Shown: in pieces, positions 31,901 to 51,282 of the stretch
Position numbering within the stretch: position 1 is the stretch's first letter
How the letters are laid out: each line of letters begins with the position of its first letter
Assembly (NCBI RefSeq): GCF_027744825.2
Contig: NC_071347.1
Coordinates: 15,480,501 to 15,544,500 of the forward strand
Reading direction: 5' to 3'
Length of the DNA stretch: 64,000 bases
DNA from: Synchiropus splendidus
Taxonomy: Eukaryota > Chordata > Actinopteri > Syngnathiformes > Callionymidae
Program-made: the position numbers and the translations under genes
Notes under the pieces: model-generated
What the model was told of the DNA's origin: nothing
What the model saw: the letters and a program-made list of their open reading frames with translations, nothing else
Database searches by the model: none

Positions 31901-33804
31901 TTTGAAATATTCTGATGGAGCCTCTGTGTGGGTTTTTAGATGGCTGCAAACAAGTCTGGATGTAGTATTGAATCCACAGAGAAGTTTGCAGAATGTATGA
32001 GGAGCCTGGATATGGAAACAGTTAACAACCTTGTCATGGTAAGACTAATAATAATAATAATTCAATCGGAGAACAGAAATATCTGTTTTCCATTTTCATG
32101 GGCGAACAACCTCTTTTCTTCTCAAGGATCCAGCATTAAAGTTTCCTGTGATCAGGGACGGACACTTTCTGACAAAGCCAGTGAAACAGCTGCTTGAGAA
32201 CCATGAGTTTCACAAGGTGCCGTTCATCACAGGAGTGAACAGTGATGAGGGCGGCTATGCGCTGACACGTGTAAGTCTGAGCTCTTAAAACTGCGCAACT
32301 GAAATGAGAATTTCTATTTCTTAAAGAACAACATTTCCGGGGATTTTTTTTGGAAAAAGAATTTGACTAATTTCACCAGCTTTGTGTCAATTTCCTATTT
32401 TGCACATTTTCAGAGTCCAGTGGGATCCCTTGCTACCTAGCTGCGTTACAGAGTAGATTTGTCCAAAACAGTTGCAAAACTGAGTTTTTGGTTTCACAGA
32501 AGTTAACGGTTAGCTTCATCAATCTATAGCAAAGTTGATCTGCGATCAGCTTGTGCATGAAGACATCAAAAGCCCTCAACAATGGAGTGCAGATTACACC
32601 ATTCACCATGGCAACAGGTAAAACAAAGCGCAGCCTTTTCTACTTCTCGTCAGCAGGGAAGGAAGCATCAGTGTCATTAATGATCGCAGAAAGTGAACAC
32701 ATTACAACAGCGGAATTAAACGCTCTGGAAGCACACGACAACCTTCAACCACACATTTTGCATTCATTTTCTAACTTCAGTTGTTGATGAATAGTTGTGT
32801 CATTATTAGTTCGTTGCACCCCCAAACTGGACGGAGGGACTGGACCGGGAACAAGTGTCAAACTCACTGTCAGTGTTTCTTCCTGAAGTAAGTTGATATG
32901 TTGAATATTTTGATAACTGAGTGTGCAGACGAAACAAATGTATGTATATGGTATTGGTGTGAGAGATATAATTCATTATCATCATAATTGGTCAGGCTAA
33001 AGTAAGAGAGCTGGTGCTGGAGGAATACGGGGTGACCTCTGACGACCGACTGAAAAACAGAGGCGCTCTCACTCTGTACCTAGCGGATCTTTTTTTCAAC
33101 ATTCCAGCTGTTGTCACGGCCAATGCTCACAGAGGTAATACTTCCTCCTGTGAAATACAACTTCATTGTCAAGCTGTGTGACTGCCATGTGTGACGCTGA
33201 AATGTATTCTGGCAGACGCCGGTGCTCCTGTATATCTGTACGAGTACAGGTATATCCATTCTCTTTTGAAGTCAACAAGGCCGAGCTTTGTCGGAAGTGA
33301 CCACGGAGATGACATCTTTTCAGTGTTTGGATTCTGTTTCACACAGTCTCATTGTAAATTACCAAGTAAGCCCATTAAAAACATATTAATATTGCTTGGT
33401 GTGTGTGGTTGGTGTGGTTACAGGAATGTTTCAGATGTCACCTGACTTGTGTTTCCAGACCCCTGCTTGGTAGAAGAAGAGCAAGTAGCCAGAACCATAA
33501 TGAGCTACTGGGCCAACTTTGCTCGCACAGGGTAAGACCCACGTGCTCAAAGGTCAAGATGAAACAGTCCAAGAGGAACAATACTGACTTACACTCTGCA
33601 TGCAGGTCTCCAAATGGGAAGGGTCTGGTTCACTGGCCAAAGTACGACAAAGATGAACCATACCTGGCAATTGCAGAGGAGCAGGTGGTTGATCATCACC
33701 TCAAGAATGAGCACTTTGTCTTCATGACTGAGACTCTCCCAGAGAAGATCCGGGAGCTATACTCAACTGCAACCCAGGAAAAACTGGACAACGTTGAGCT
33801 GTGA
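28973..33804 (+). CDS. ces2: CES2-like carboxylesterase, copy F (intact, 561 aa, altered ER tail)
   Basis: Exons: 28973-29048, 30389-30581, 30889-31030, 31199-31332, 31424-31577, 31726-31830, 31940-32038, 32127-32270, 32810-32887, 32996-33134, 33216-33365, 33459-33531, 33606-33804. All junctions are GT-AG and in phase. Ser224, Glu342 (NSDEGG) and His451 (SDHGDD) are intact. The C-terminus reads KLDNVEL, so the HxEL retrieval tetrapeptide of the sisters is NVEL here; retention in the ER may be weaker and the enzyme could be partly secreted. The exon 11/12 junction codon encodes Asn instead of Asp. Intron 1 contains a Tigger-like element and intron 8 is about 400 bp longer than in D or E through an insertion I do not recognise. 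Residues [12 protein letters not shown] in exon 10 differ from the NRDALTRY(I/M)GDL of D and E. Confidence 0.92.
29255..29721 (+). mobile_element. Tigger-like (Tc1/mariner superfamily) non-autonomous element in intron 1 of copy F
   Basis: The left end, CAGCGGTACCTCGGTTTTCG, is next to TA. Its interior (CACACTGGACCATGGTAGAG and following) is shared with elements at 35485-36013 and 45217-45545. The equivalent intron of copy E lacks it. The right end looks truncated because the expected inverted terminus is missing. The superfamily call rests on the terminus type and TA flank, from memory. Confidence 0.65.
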
Positions 33805-34171
33805 TGTCATTTTTGTCTACATTCCCGCTATTAAAGTTGGGTCTTAAATCTGTCTCTGACTGTTTATGTTCAGAAATTATTAGCCAGGACCTTAAATATG
33901 TGTCAAAGGTTTTAGTCATGAATCACATATTTTTATATTGTTCTTTTAACACTTTTGTCATTTTTATTTGCTGTATGGACACCCTGACACACCTGAGTTC
34001 AGATTTGTCCCTGTTTGAGCTGCACAACTTGAGGCACCTTGTCCTGTACTGTAGGCTGCCACTGTCAGAGAAGAAGAGGAGAGAGGTCATGTAATTTGAT
34101 GTCAGATTTTCACATTTTGCCTGGATGTTATTAAGCGTACGGTGAACCAGTGGAGTAGACTGTTGACTCAT
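33805..34171. other. intergenic sequence downstream of copy F
   Basis: The 3' UTR of F has ATTAAA shortly after the stop. Nothing else is recognised before the MITE at 34172. Confidence 0.5.
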
Positions 34172-34414
34172 GATGGGTAGATTAGGAATCATGAAACAGT
34201 ATGGCAGGGTAGATGAAACAGTGTCCTAATTTTCAGAGGCCACTAGATGGCGCTCTTGGTTTAGAAATTATCTCACGTTTCATTGAATTAGCTGCTCAAG
34301 TGCAAACATTTTACAGCAGACTGTGCCATCTGGTGGCCACCCGAGATCAGGACACTGTTTCATGAAACCTCATCAACCCTTCAGTACTATGTCATGAAAC
34401 CTCATTTACCCATC
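34172..34414. mobile_element. small MITE between copies F and G
   Basis: The two arms form an inverted repeat: GATGGGTAGATTAGGAATCA on the left, and the reverse complement of the right end reads GATGGGTAAATGAGGTTTCA. Both arms continue into GAAACAGTGTCCT. The element is about 243 bp with no coding capacity. Confidence 0.75.
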
Positions 34415-34417
34415 GCC

Positions 34418-34540
34418 ACTGTTGACCATAGAGGGAATGAAGAATATGGGTCATGCCTTCCTGAGTGCCCTCTTTGTGTCCAGCACAGAGACTGGCAGCA
34501 CCTCAGGCTCTGGATGGGACAGGGAGGAGTTAGTGGTAGC
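34418..34540 (+). pseudogene. ghost of carboxylesterase exon 2 between copies F and G
   Basis: The stretch ACTGTTGACCATAGAGGGAA, then GGTCATGCCTTCCTGAGTG, CAGAGACTGGCAGCACCTCAG and GGATGGGACAGGGAGGAG follows the order of a normal exon 2 ([17 protein letters not shown] to RLAAPQ to GWEGV) with an internal loss of about 20 bp and scattered changes. No other exon of this copy remains nearby. It is a relic of a tenth array member or of an unequal exchange. Confidence 0.7.
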
Positions 34541-34712
34541 AGCCGAGAGCCTCTCACTTAACACACACACACAAATGCTTCTTCTCTTTTCAAGACATGT
34601 CTGGCTCTGTTCCAGGATACGAATATAAGAGAAAACTGCTTTTCAATAGCAGTCTACCCCAGTGTACTGTGGTGGAGTAGGGCTGGACTTCACATTACAT
34701 GGTCTTTTGTCA

Positions 34713-34812
34713 GTTACATAACGGGATGTTGCGCAAGTCTGAAAGCAGACTGTATCTTGGGAAGTCTGCCCTAATTACTCCACACTTTGAGGTGAGAAGA
34801 CCTTTGTACTTC
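34713..34812 (+). promoter_or_regulatory. proximal promoter module of esterase copy G
   Basis: GTTACATAAC (34713-34722), TTGCGCAA (34729-34736) and AGACCTTTGTACTTC (34798-34812) reproduce the order and spacing seen upstream of copy C. The ATG is at 34919. C/EBP-type and DR1-type readings are by resemblance. Confidence 0.5.
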
Positions 34813-34918
34813 TCTTCAATATAGTGTTGGGTTACAAGAAGATCAAGTGGCACACGGCCTCTGGAGAGGAAGGTTGGCAGTCCCCCTTGTTGCAGAGTGC
34901 TGGAGCACAAAGACCAAG

Positions 34919-39956
<5,038 letters not shown>

Positions 39957-40663
39957 TGTCAGTTTCCATCTTAATCCCCTCATTAAAGTTGGGTCTTAAA
40001 TCTGGTCGATTTGTTTATTTGGGTTTTGTATTATCTTTCACTGATCTGTCACCAACTTGTGCTGGTAAGAATCGATGGGACAGTGGAGTCGGGGGTGTTG
40101 GCGATGTCGGACAGCGACTCAACCATTTCATTTCTCAACACAAGTTACCTGTTGCCATGGTAATATCACCAACAGAGCACCTTGTTTCCACAGCTACAGG
40201 CTGCAAGGAGACGATGAGAATGAGATGCAGGCAGAAATTATCATCATCCTGGAAATCATAAGGAAGGAGCTCTCTGCTCGTGTTGTGTGTTGGTGCACAG
40301 TTCTAAGTGACTTTGAATTCCACATATTTCCTTCACTCCACCTTTATTTTGGTAACTTCCTCTGCATCCTATTTTCTTCTTCCTTTAATGTAGTAATATC
40401 ATCCCCATTATCCGGCCCCATAGTCACTTCCTCTCTTTATATTTCTTTCATTAATTCTTTCATTTTATGACATATTTCTCCCTTTATGCATAATTTGTCT
40501 GAACATACTGTTATTCACTGGTATTAAATGCAAAATTATCGTTTGAATCGGGAAGATTCTGAGTCTTCAGAGGCAGGTCATGTGACACACTTGAACATCT
40601 GAAGAGGAAGTGTGATTATTTTCCTGGTTTAACTCAGAGGTGAAGCACTTAGAAGCCAGCACC
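39957..40663. other. intergenic region between esterase copies G and H
   Basis: The 3' UTR of G has ATTAAA about 25 bp after the stop. The middle (about 40140-40290) contains an open frame with an acidic and charged stretch (GDDENEMQAEIIIILEII) that I do not recognise. The promoter motifs of the other copies are not found upstream of H. Confidence 0.4.
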
Positions 40664-44406
<3,743 letters not shown>

Positions 44407-44513
44407 TCACATTCCATCTCCATTCCATCTGTTGGAGCTGGGACTCGCTTTTTTGAAAAATCGGTTAAGGTTATGATACTTACGTTTCATACAAGCTACT
44501 ACACGGGTTGCAC

Positions 44514-44614
44514 TATTTCAAACTTTTTGAAGTTGCCCACAGCTTGCAACCCTAACCAAAGAATCTGGACACATGAGAATTGCGGGTCTTATTTGTTATG
44601 ATTCAGTATTGATT
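44514..44614 (+). repeat. direct repeat downstream of copy H (first unit)
   Basis: About 100 bp, including TGAAGTTGCCCACAGCTTGC and GAGAATTGCGGGTCTTATTT, recurs at 44775-44884 with a few changes and a 10-bp indel. Function is unknown. Confidence 0.85.
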
Positions 44615-44774
44615 GGGACGAAATGGAAAAATGGGACGTTGTGCAATGACAGACAGGGCAATAATAAAGCCATGTTATCATCGTTTGCACAGCCTTTGTT
44701 GGAGGTTTGGACGTTTGCGTTTCTCTCCACTTCAGTGTATATATACCTTATGTGTGATCACCATTAAATGCTTC

Positions 44775-44884
44775 TCTATTTCAATCTTTTTGAAGTTGCC
44801 CACAGCTTGCAACCATAACCAAAGAATCGGGACTTCACATACATGAGAATTGCGGGTCTTATTTGTTATGATTCAGTATTGATT
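44775..44884 (+). repeat. direct repeat downstream of copy H (second unit)
   Basis: This is the partner of 44514-44614. The 160 bp between the units are unrelated. Confidence 0.85.
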
Positions 44885-45216
44885 TAAAGTGTCCTGAAAT
44901 CCATTAAAAAAAGTACAACTCTGATAGCTGGCCACCATTTTGTAACTATGTGTGACGCCCTGATGTCGTTGTGATGCCCAATCTGGAGCACACCAAAATA
45001 AAGATGGCAGCGAAGGAGATCCAACTCTATTTGACATTCTGTAGAGGAGATCAAGATCAGAAACGGAATCATAAGTCATTATAATGAAGGAGACCTTCAC
45101 AAAGGCTTCTGCAGCCCAGTGAGAATTTCTGAATTGGACAAAATACACACGGGTTCAAAAATGTTGAAACATCTTTCCAAATGAATCACGTTTACGAAAT
45201 CACACCTGTAAAAATG

Positions 45217-45545
45217 CGGTTTTCGAACAAATCGGAGTCCGAACAAAAATTTCGAGATTTTTTTGCTTCTGATTTCGGACGAAAATCCAGAACTCGAACG
45301 CCCCTGAAACGTGCGCGGACCAATCAGCTGACCCATGACGCGCTTTGTTATTGTGTATAACGCAGCCTCTGTATGCAGACGTGTCCCGTTAGCTACATTT
45401 ACTGACTGTTTTTTTCTTCATATTGAGGTGTAAAACCTTTCCTGTCTCCACACTGGACCGTGGTAGAGTGTCACAGGGGAGGTGCTCCTCGACACCTCCG
45501 AGGCTGGAGCGCTCACTCCATGGTTTGTTGTCCTGTTGTTTTTTT
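45217..45545 (+). mobile_element. partial Tigger-like element upstream of pseudogene I
   Basis: The sequence from CGGTTTTCGAACAAATCGG through GTGTATAACGCAGCCTCTG to CCGTGGTAGAGTGTCACAGG is shared with the elements at 29255-29721 and 35485-36013. Clean termini are not visible, so it is a fragment. Confidence 0.6.
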
Positions 45546-46120
45546 TCCAATACTTGGTCTTTGGCAGTAACTTCCATATTACCGGTGAAGTTGTTGTGGT
45601 GACCACATGTCTGTGGGAGCTTGGTCCAGCGTTCGTTCTGCGACACAGTGGATTATTTATTTATTTATTTATTTTGTTTTTCACATATTTTTTGTTGTAT
45701 AATGAAAATACTAGCGAGCTCAACATGTACTCAACAGAAACATGGATAAAAAGGTCATTTCATGAATCAAACCTTTTCCTCAGTCGTGGATAACATGCTG
45801 AGATAGTTAATATTATCGTCACTTCATACAGTTTTTTCTGCTAATACAGCGACACCTGTAGGCGGAAAGCTGTAAGTGCAGTAGCAGTTGACATTGGTGT
45901 GTGTTTGGTGCATTACTTCATGATGAAGGGAGGATAGACATTCATTCAAATTGACTTATAGTAAGATTTTCAGGTCACAAAAAATGACTTGGCGGGCTAG
46001 ATTTGGCCCTAGACCTTGAGTTTGTCACATGCCTTTAAGTTGTATATTTTTAAATATTTTAACTCTGTCCCAACTCATTTTGAAGTTATTGTGATTCCAA
46101 TTTGGCCTGTTTCCCAACAG

Positions 46121-46482
46121 CACCTGGGGTCCACACCAAGCTCGGAAACCTGAGGGGTGAACTATTGACAGTGAAGGGAACTGAGAATAAGGTTCATGCC
46201 TTTCTGGGTGTCCCCTTTGCAAAACCACCCGTGGGCCCTGCACTGAGACTGGCTGCACCTCAGGCTGTGGAAGGATGCGAAACAATAGCCTTTAACTCAT
46301 GGTTCTAAAAAGTCACATTTATCTCTCTGTATCCAGCTGTATCCAGGACAGAGAGTTCAGTGTGGATTTTATTGAAAACGATTTTGGATTGCTACTAGAA
46401 CTGCCAGACGGGTCAGAAGACTGTCTGTATCTTAACATCTACATGCCTGCAACAAGACAAGAATTCCACTAAAAAAGGCATT
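46121..46482 (+). pseudogene. carboxylesterase copy I, exons 2-3 only
   Basis: The exon 2 acceptor and 5' part (46121 to about 46277: [20 protein letters not shown] and on to VEG) are intact, then about 40 bp including the exon end and donor are missing. Exon 3 starts near 46337 ([31 protein letters not shown]) and breaks down after 46460 with a stop and no donor. No exon 1 upstream and no later exon downstream is found. This is the 3' boundary relic of the array. Confidence 0.85.
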
Positions 46483-49238
46483 CTCAGGTATTTTTTCAGG
46501 CTCAACAAGCCAAACTCGAGTCAAACAGATCCACTCCACTATGGAAGTCTGGGCAAAAGAATCCACAGAGAGTCATGACAACGGCAACACTCGCAGAACC
46601 AAAGAAATGCGCTGAAAAATGTGAAGAGAAAAAGAAAAATCGCAGTTATGAAGTGAGCCGAGGCATTTGACTTTTGACTAAGCACAATCATGCTGGGCTG
46701 AGGTTCCCTTCATGGTGTGCCTCAGGAAGGTCGAAAAACACGGATCTACACAACCGCTGAGTCAAGGTTTCATGCCTCGGCCAAAGGTGTGGCTGGTGTG
46801 AGTACGCTAGTCAAGTCAAGATGAAGGAAATGGGGTGCACTTGAGGACAAAAGCTTATTTTCCAGTGTGCAAATTCAGTCCTGTGATGCAATCCTCACTT
46901 GAATTCCAAATTTTTGTTAAACAAATATTCTGAGGTAAAAGTGCATAGTGGAAACAAACACCTATTCTAAAAAATAGATTGGCCTAATCTTTCCTTTATA
47001 TATCAATTTTGATCGACCATTTTGTGTGACTGAATCAGATCTGGTACATTTGTCAGGAATAGAGTATTGAAATGAAAAATATTAAACAAGTCAAAAAAGT
47101 GTTATTATGCCATGACTTGCTTACAATGTTTGTATTTTCGCATTTGATTTACATGCAATTTAAACATCGTCAATATAAATCATAAATATTTTTACAATTA
47201 ATCGCTCTGGGGGGAAAAAAATAGATACATAAAATGGAGGGAAAATGAAAAATAGACCTAAAGAATAACTTTGACTTCTAAATTTTCTTTGTAGGGGGTC
47301 AAAACCATACTGGCACGTTGCCCGCGTCCGCAATAAAGGAGCACTCACACGCATATTTAGCGTATCTTTATTACTGAGAAGAGCGTTTAGCTGGAAAGCT
47401 CCCTGAAATAGCAGTGAATGAGGTCGAACAGAATTCACAAAATCAAGTTAAAACAGTAAAAGCAACACCTTTCAAATGCAAATCATTCAAATATGCACAG
47501 TACAGATGGTCAGTGTACACGTAAATACTTGGGATCTAAAGCGTATTCCATGTCATGAGATTAAAAGATTCCTTTTTTCTTCTTTGCAAACGTCAATAAA
47601 GATGCAGTCTGATATAAAAGTGCTGGCCTGTGGTTTTGAAAGGTTCACAAATCCGCCCAGAAAAGTGCACTTGGAGAGGAAAAGCTACTGGGCATCACCG
47701 ATAGGCCACGATGAGACACAATGCCATCACTGAGCTGTGTGTGTTCGGTTCGCGAGTGTTTGTTTAAAATAAGTTAACAAGCCATTTTCAATAAACAGAT
47801 GCAACACATGTCAAAAATAAAGAGCCAAAACATCCATTATTATTCATATTTTGATTCAATTCAGCTTATAAACAGGTGTGTATAGTCACCTGGCAAAACA
47901 GCTTCACCAACTCACAGTCTACCAGCAGGTTGGCAGTGGCACATAATAAGTGATCGATGCAGGATGACAAGCGAACGCAGATTTGAAGTTTGTGTTGACA
48001 AGCAAAGCAGCAGGAGGTCGAGTGGTTGATGGGACGGAAGATGCTCACTAACACATCTGAGGCCTCCACAATCTAACACAACTAAGAGCCAAACATTTAG
48101 GGCCGACGACTGAACCGGTTCATGATAGATAAAGTAAGAGTGGGAGAACACGAATGTACAGTAGTTGACGAAAGGAATAACTCAAGCTGGGTGTGAAAAG
48201 AGATGGAAGTAGGTGTGGAAGGTCGCTGTTTGGTCAGTTCAGGTTGAACTGCACTAGTCGGTAAAGGCACCTCGCGCTGGACTCTTAGCTGCCTGTAGAG
48301 CAAAACCTTCAAAAAAAAAAAAAAAATGCTGATGCAAAAGCGCAGCATGATAGATTATTATCATTGTTTAGAAATCCGCAGCTATGTTCTTACTTCTTTA
48401 AGCAGAGCATTTTACATCCACTATTCTGGTCAGTAGGACGTGTCAAGGAGGCAGCAGTCCAAGCAAAGATGGCCAGGCTTTGCTCTCCATAGAAACTTCC
48501 TACAGACCTTCTCAGGGAAGAGCAAGACATTCCCAAAAGCCATCACCAGCTATGAAGAGTCCTTCAGACAAGCGAAGGACCCAAAGATAGACGAACTCTG
48601 GACAGCGTTGGAACACACTCCACCTCAGTCGAGAGGCTGATCTTAGCCGGCCATATTCTGAAATACCAGTCGCAGTTTGACCCTAAGATCAGTGAGTCCC
48701 GACAGCTTAATCCGGACCCAAAAGTGGACCGCAAAGATGATTTTACAGGGCTGAACGGTTTTTAAACTTTGTCAAAGTGGAACCCAATCCACCTGTGTAG
48801 AGTTTGTTTGTTCTGCAGTTTGGTCCCAATCCTAGCTCTAAATCATTCCCACTTCTAAGGCGTGCGACTACTTTCAATTGGACTTTTGCTTCAAACAGTG
48901 ACGCTGAAGTCATTCTTCCATGTTGCATTTTAACGCATGACTCACATGTTCCTCCTTCGTGCCAGATCCTGAGGCAACAGGCAACGCATCACGTAAAAGA
49001 AAGATGGAGATTGGGGTTAGTGCCATTGGGAGGTGGACCATTCACGTTTTGTAATTGTGTCTGACTCGTTGTATATCCAGCCCTCAAACCAGACCCATGC
49101 ATCAGCCCTCTCCTCTGCCTCACAAACTGGCGTTAGTGGTCCCACCTTTTGAAGTGCCCTTTTCGAGCGCAAAAGTTCACTTGCTAATAGAAGCTATTTG
49201 ACGCGTTGGGAGCGATCTGTCGCAACCAAACATACAGA
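46483..49238. other. long non-coding stretch between the esterase array and FBXO31
   Basis: I cannot support a gene here. It contains AT-rich sequence, an A-tract near 48310 and an open frame at 48440-48640 (SYEESFRQAKDPKIDELW) of unknown origin that lacks recognisable splice partners. Part of it may be distal 3' UTR of FBXO31, which is transcribed towards it; no clear end could be fixed. Confidence 0.4.
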
Positions 49239-49380
49239 GGTGAATTGGTGACTCTAAATTGTCCGTAGATGTGAGTGTGAAAGTTTGTCTCTATGTGTTT
49301 AGGGCATAGTCCACACAGATGGGATTGGGCTCCAGCGGACCACGACTCCAGTAGGGAATAAGCGGAACAGGATGAGATGA
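49239..49380 (+). repeat. fish SINE/LINE-tail type repeat
   Basis: GTGAATTGGTGACTCTAAAT, then GTGTGAAAGTTTGTCTCTATG, GGGCTCCAGCG and GGAATAAGCGG are the hallmark phrases of a dispersed repeat common in percomorph genomes. A second, more diverged copy is at 56199-56392. I do not name the family. Confidence 0.6.
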
Positions 49381-49654
49381 AATGTAATTTTGGCTTGTCA
49401 TTCATCACCAAAGTCGTACCATTTGAGAACCACTGCCTTTGATTCAACTGTAAAAGGACTGAGGAGGGAAACTGGGGGGAAATGAAGTACTTGACAGGTA
49501 ATAACCTTCAGAATGGTCTGATGCAGCGGTCTCTGGGTCATGATTGTCACTTGGGAATATTACAGTATTTTGAAGATAAGAATTTGTGTGTTCTTGCTTG
49601 TTTGTCCCACTAATATTTGTGTGTCTATTTTCCAGTTTAATAAACACTGATTCT

Positions 49655-49679
49655 TACGATGGAGGATTAGGAACACACA

Positions 49680-49762
<83 letters not shown>

Positions 49763-50529
49763 ATATAAAATAACATTACGTGATTTAAGTCGTAATATTA
49801 TGAGATTAATCTCGTAATATTAGGACTTTAATCACGTACTATAACTACAAGATTATTATCGTAATATTATGTGACTGATGTCTGACGGTAAAAGAGTCTG
49901 AGGCTGCACTGTCTCCGTCAAAATGAACAACGCAGAGCCCCTTGTGAAGCTGTACTCCGGTATAGGTTTTATAAATAAGGAAATCCATAATCTTTTGGTC
50001 CATCAACAACAAATAATAGTTAGTGTACGGTTGTTGAAAACACTGTGTCTTGCTTTATTCTTTATAAGCAGACGAGGTATACTCACGTTTTAGAATCAAC
50101 TTTTTTTTATCAGCAGCTCCACATAGTTAACCAATACCTGCTGCCCGGTTCCCCCTGGTACATGCAGCACATGTTCATTCAACACTGCAGCATTCTGGGT
50201 CATGAAGTTCCCCCCGAACCAGCTTCATAACGTCCCAAAGGACTGGGTCTATTCCACGGAAAGCACCACACGACAAGGCGTCTCCGTTACGAGATTAATG
50301 TCGTAGTAGTACGTGATTAAAGTCGTAATATTACGAGTTTAATCTCAATGTTGTAGTAGTAGTACGTGATTAAAGTTGCAATATTATGACTTTAATCTCA
50401 ATGTCGTAGTAGTAGTACGGGATTAAAGTCGTAATATTACGAGTTTAATCTTGTAATATTACAACTTTAATCACGTAATGTTATTTTTATTATTTTTGTA
50501 TGTGTGTTTGGCCCTAATCCTCCGACGTA
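49655..50529. mobile_element. MITE with inverted termini and a 6-bp target-site duplication
   Basis: The left terminus TACGATGGAGGATTAGG pairs with the right terminus (reverse complement TACGTCGGAGGATTAGG). GATTCT is repeated directly on both sides (49649-49654 and 50530-50535). Inside are a poly(A)/TA run and many imperfect copies of CGTAATATTACGAG-type palindromes at 49775-49870 and 50285-50480. The middle contains a short frame (MNNAEPLVKLYSGIGFINKE) that may be a leftover of an autonomous parent. The superfamily is not assigned. Confidence 0.8.
49681..49760. repeat. A-tract and TA microsatellite within the MITE
   Basis: 18 A residues are followed by about 31 TA units. Confidence 0.95.
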
Positions 50530-51282
50530 GATTCTTGACAATTCATCACAGATTAAAGTGAATTCCAACAAACGTCCAACCGAACTTCTCAAAAAGGAGG
50601 CGTACTTGGATGGGTCACACTCACTGTGGTAAAGGTGCCCAAATAGATAAGGAAACGCCTCGGCATAGCTGCTAGCCATTGTCGCTCCAAGAAGCCATGT
50701 TGGGATCAAACGTAAATCCATTTGGGGGTCAATAGTGAACGCTATACTTCCACAAGGTTCAGCAGAGCCCTACATATGCTAGCACAAGACACGACCTAGC
50801 CATGGCCAAAAGCTTCAGTGTGAGGAGCTGCTGGACACCTATGCGGCGCCTGACTACCATTACTTTCTGAGAGTCCTCACTCGCTGCTAAACTTTTGGCT
50901 GAGATTGTTGAGAGCAGCATGCATTATAATAGTGGGCACTGGAATCGGAATAATACTTTGGGGTTTAATACATGAAACAACCTAAACACGGGTACAGACG
51001 TGAGTTAGAGGCACAATACAGTTTGATCTATCATATAAGTGGTTGAATGTACCATTCCTTCTCTCCTCACCAATAAATAAATAAAAAGTGACCTGTTGTC
51101 ATGCTGCACTGGAGGGGCAAAGTCATTCAAAGTGAGTGCTCGCATGGGAACAGCAGCGCAAGTGTAAAGGGGACGAATGATTTCACTGTTTTTGTTTTTT
51201 TTGGAACAGTAAAACTCCTCTATAGATAAGTCCATGGACTGACATGATAGTACCATTGTGTTTGCAGGAGGAGCTGCATTTA

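Noticed and set aside
40075..40470. A 131-codon open frame downstream of copy G with a charged segment.
   Set aside because: It has no recognisable domain, no splice context and no sign of conservation in the equivalent position of other copies. I left it unannotated.
48440..48640. Open frame with SYEESFRQAKDPKIDELW upstream of FBXO31's 3' end.
   Set aside because: It is short, with no exon partners or family match that I can name. It could be an old retroposed fragment but the sequence does not show it.
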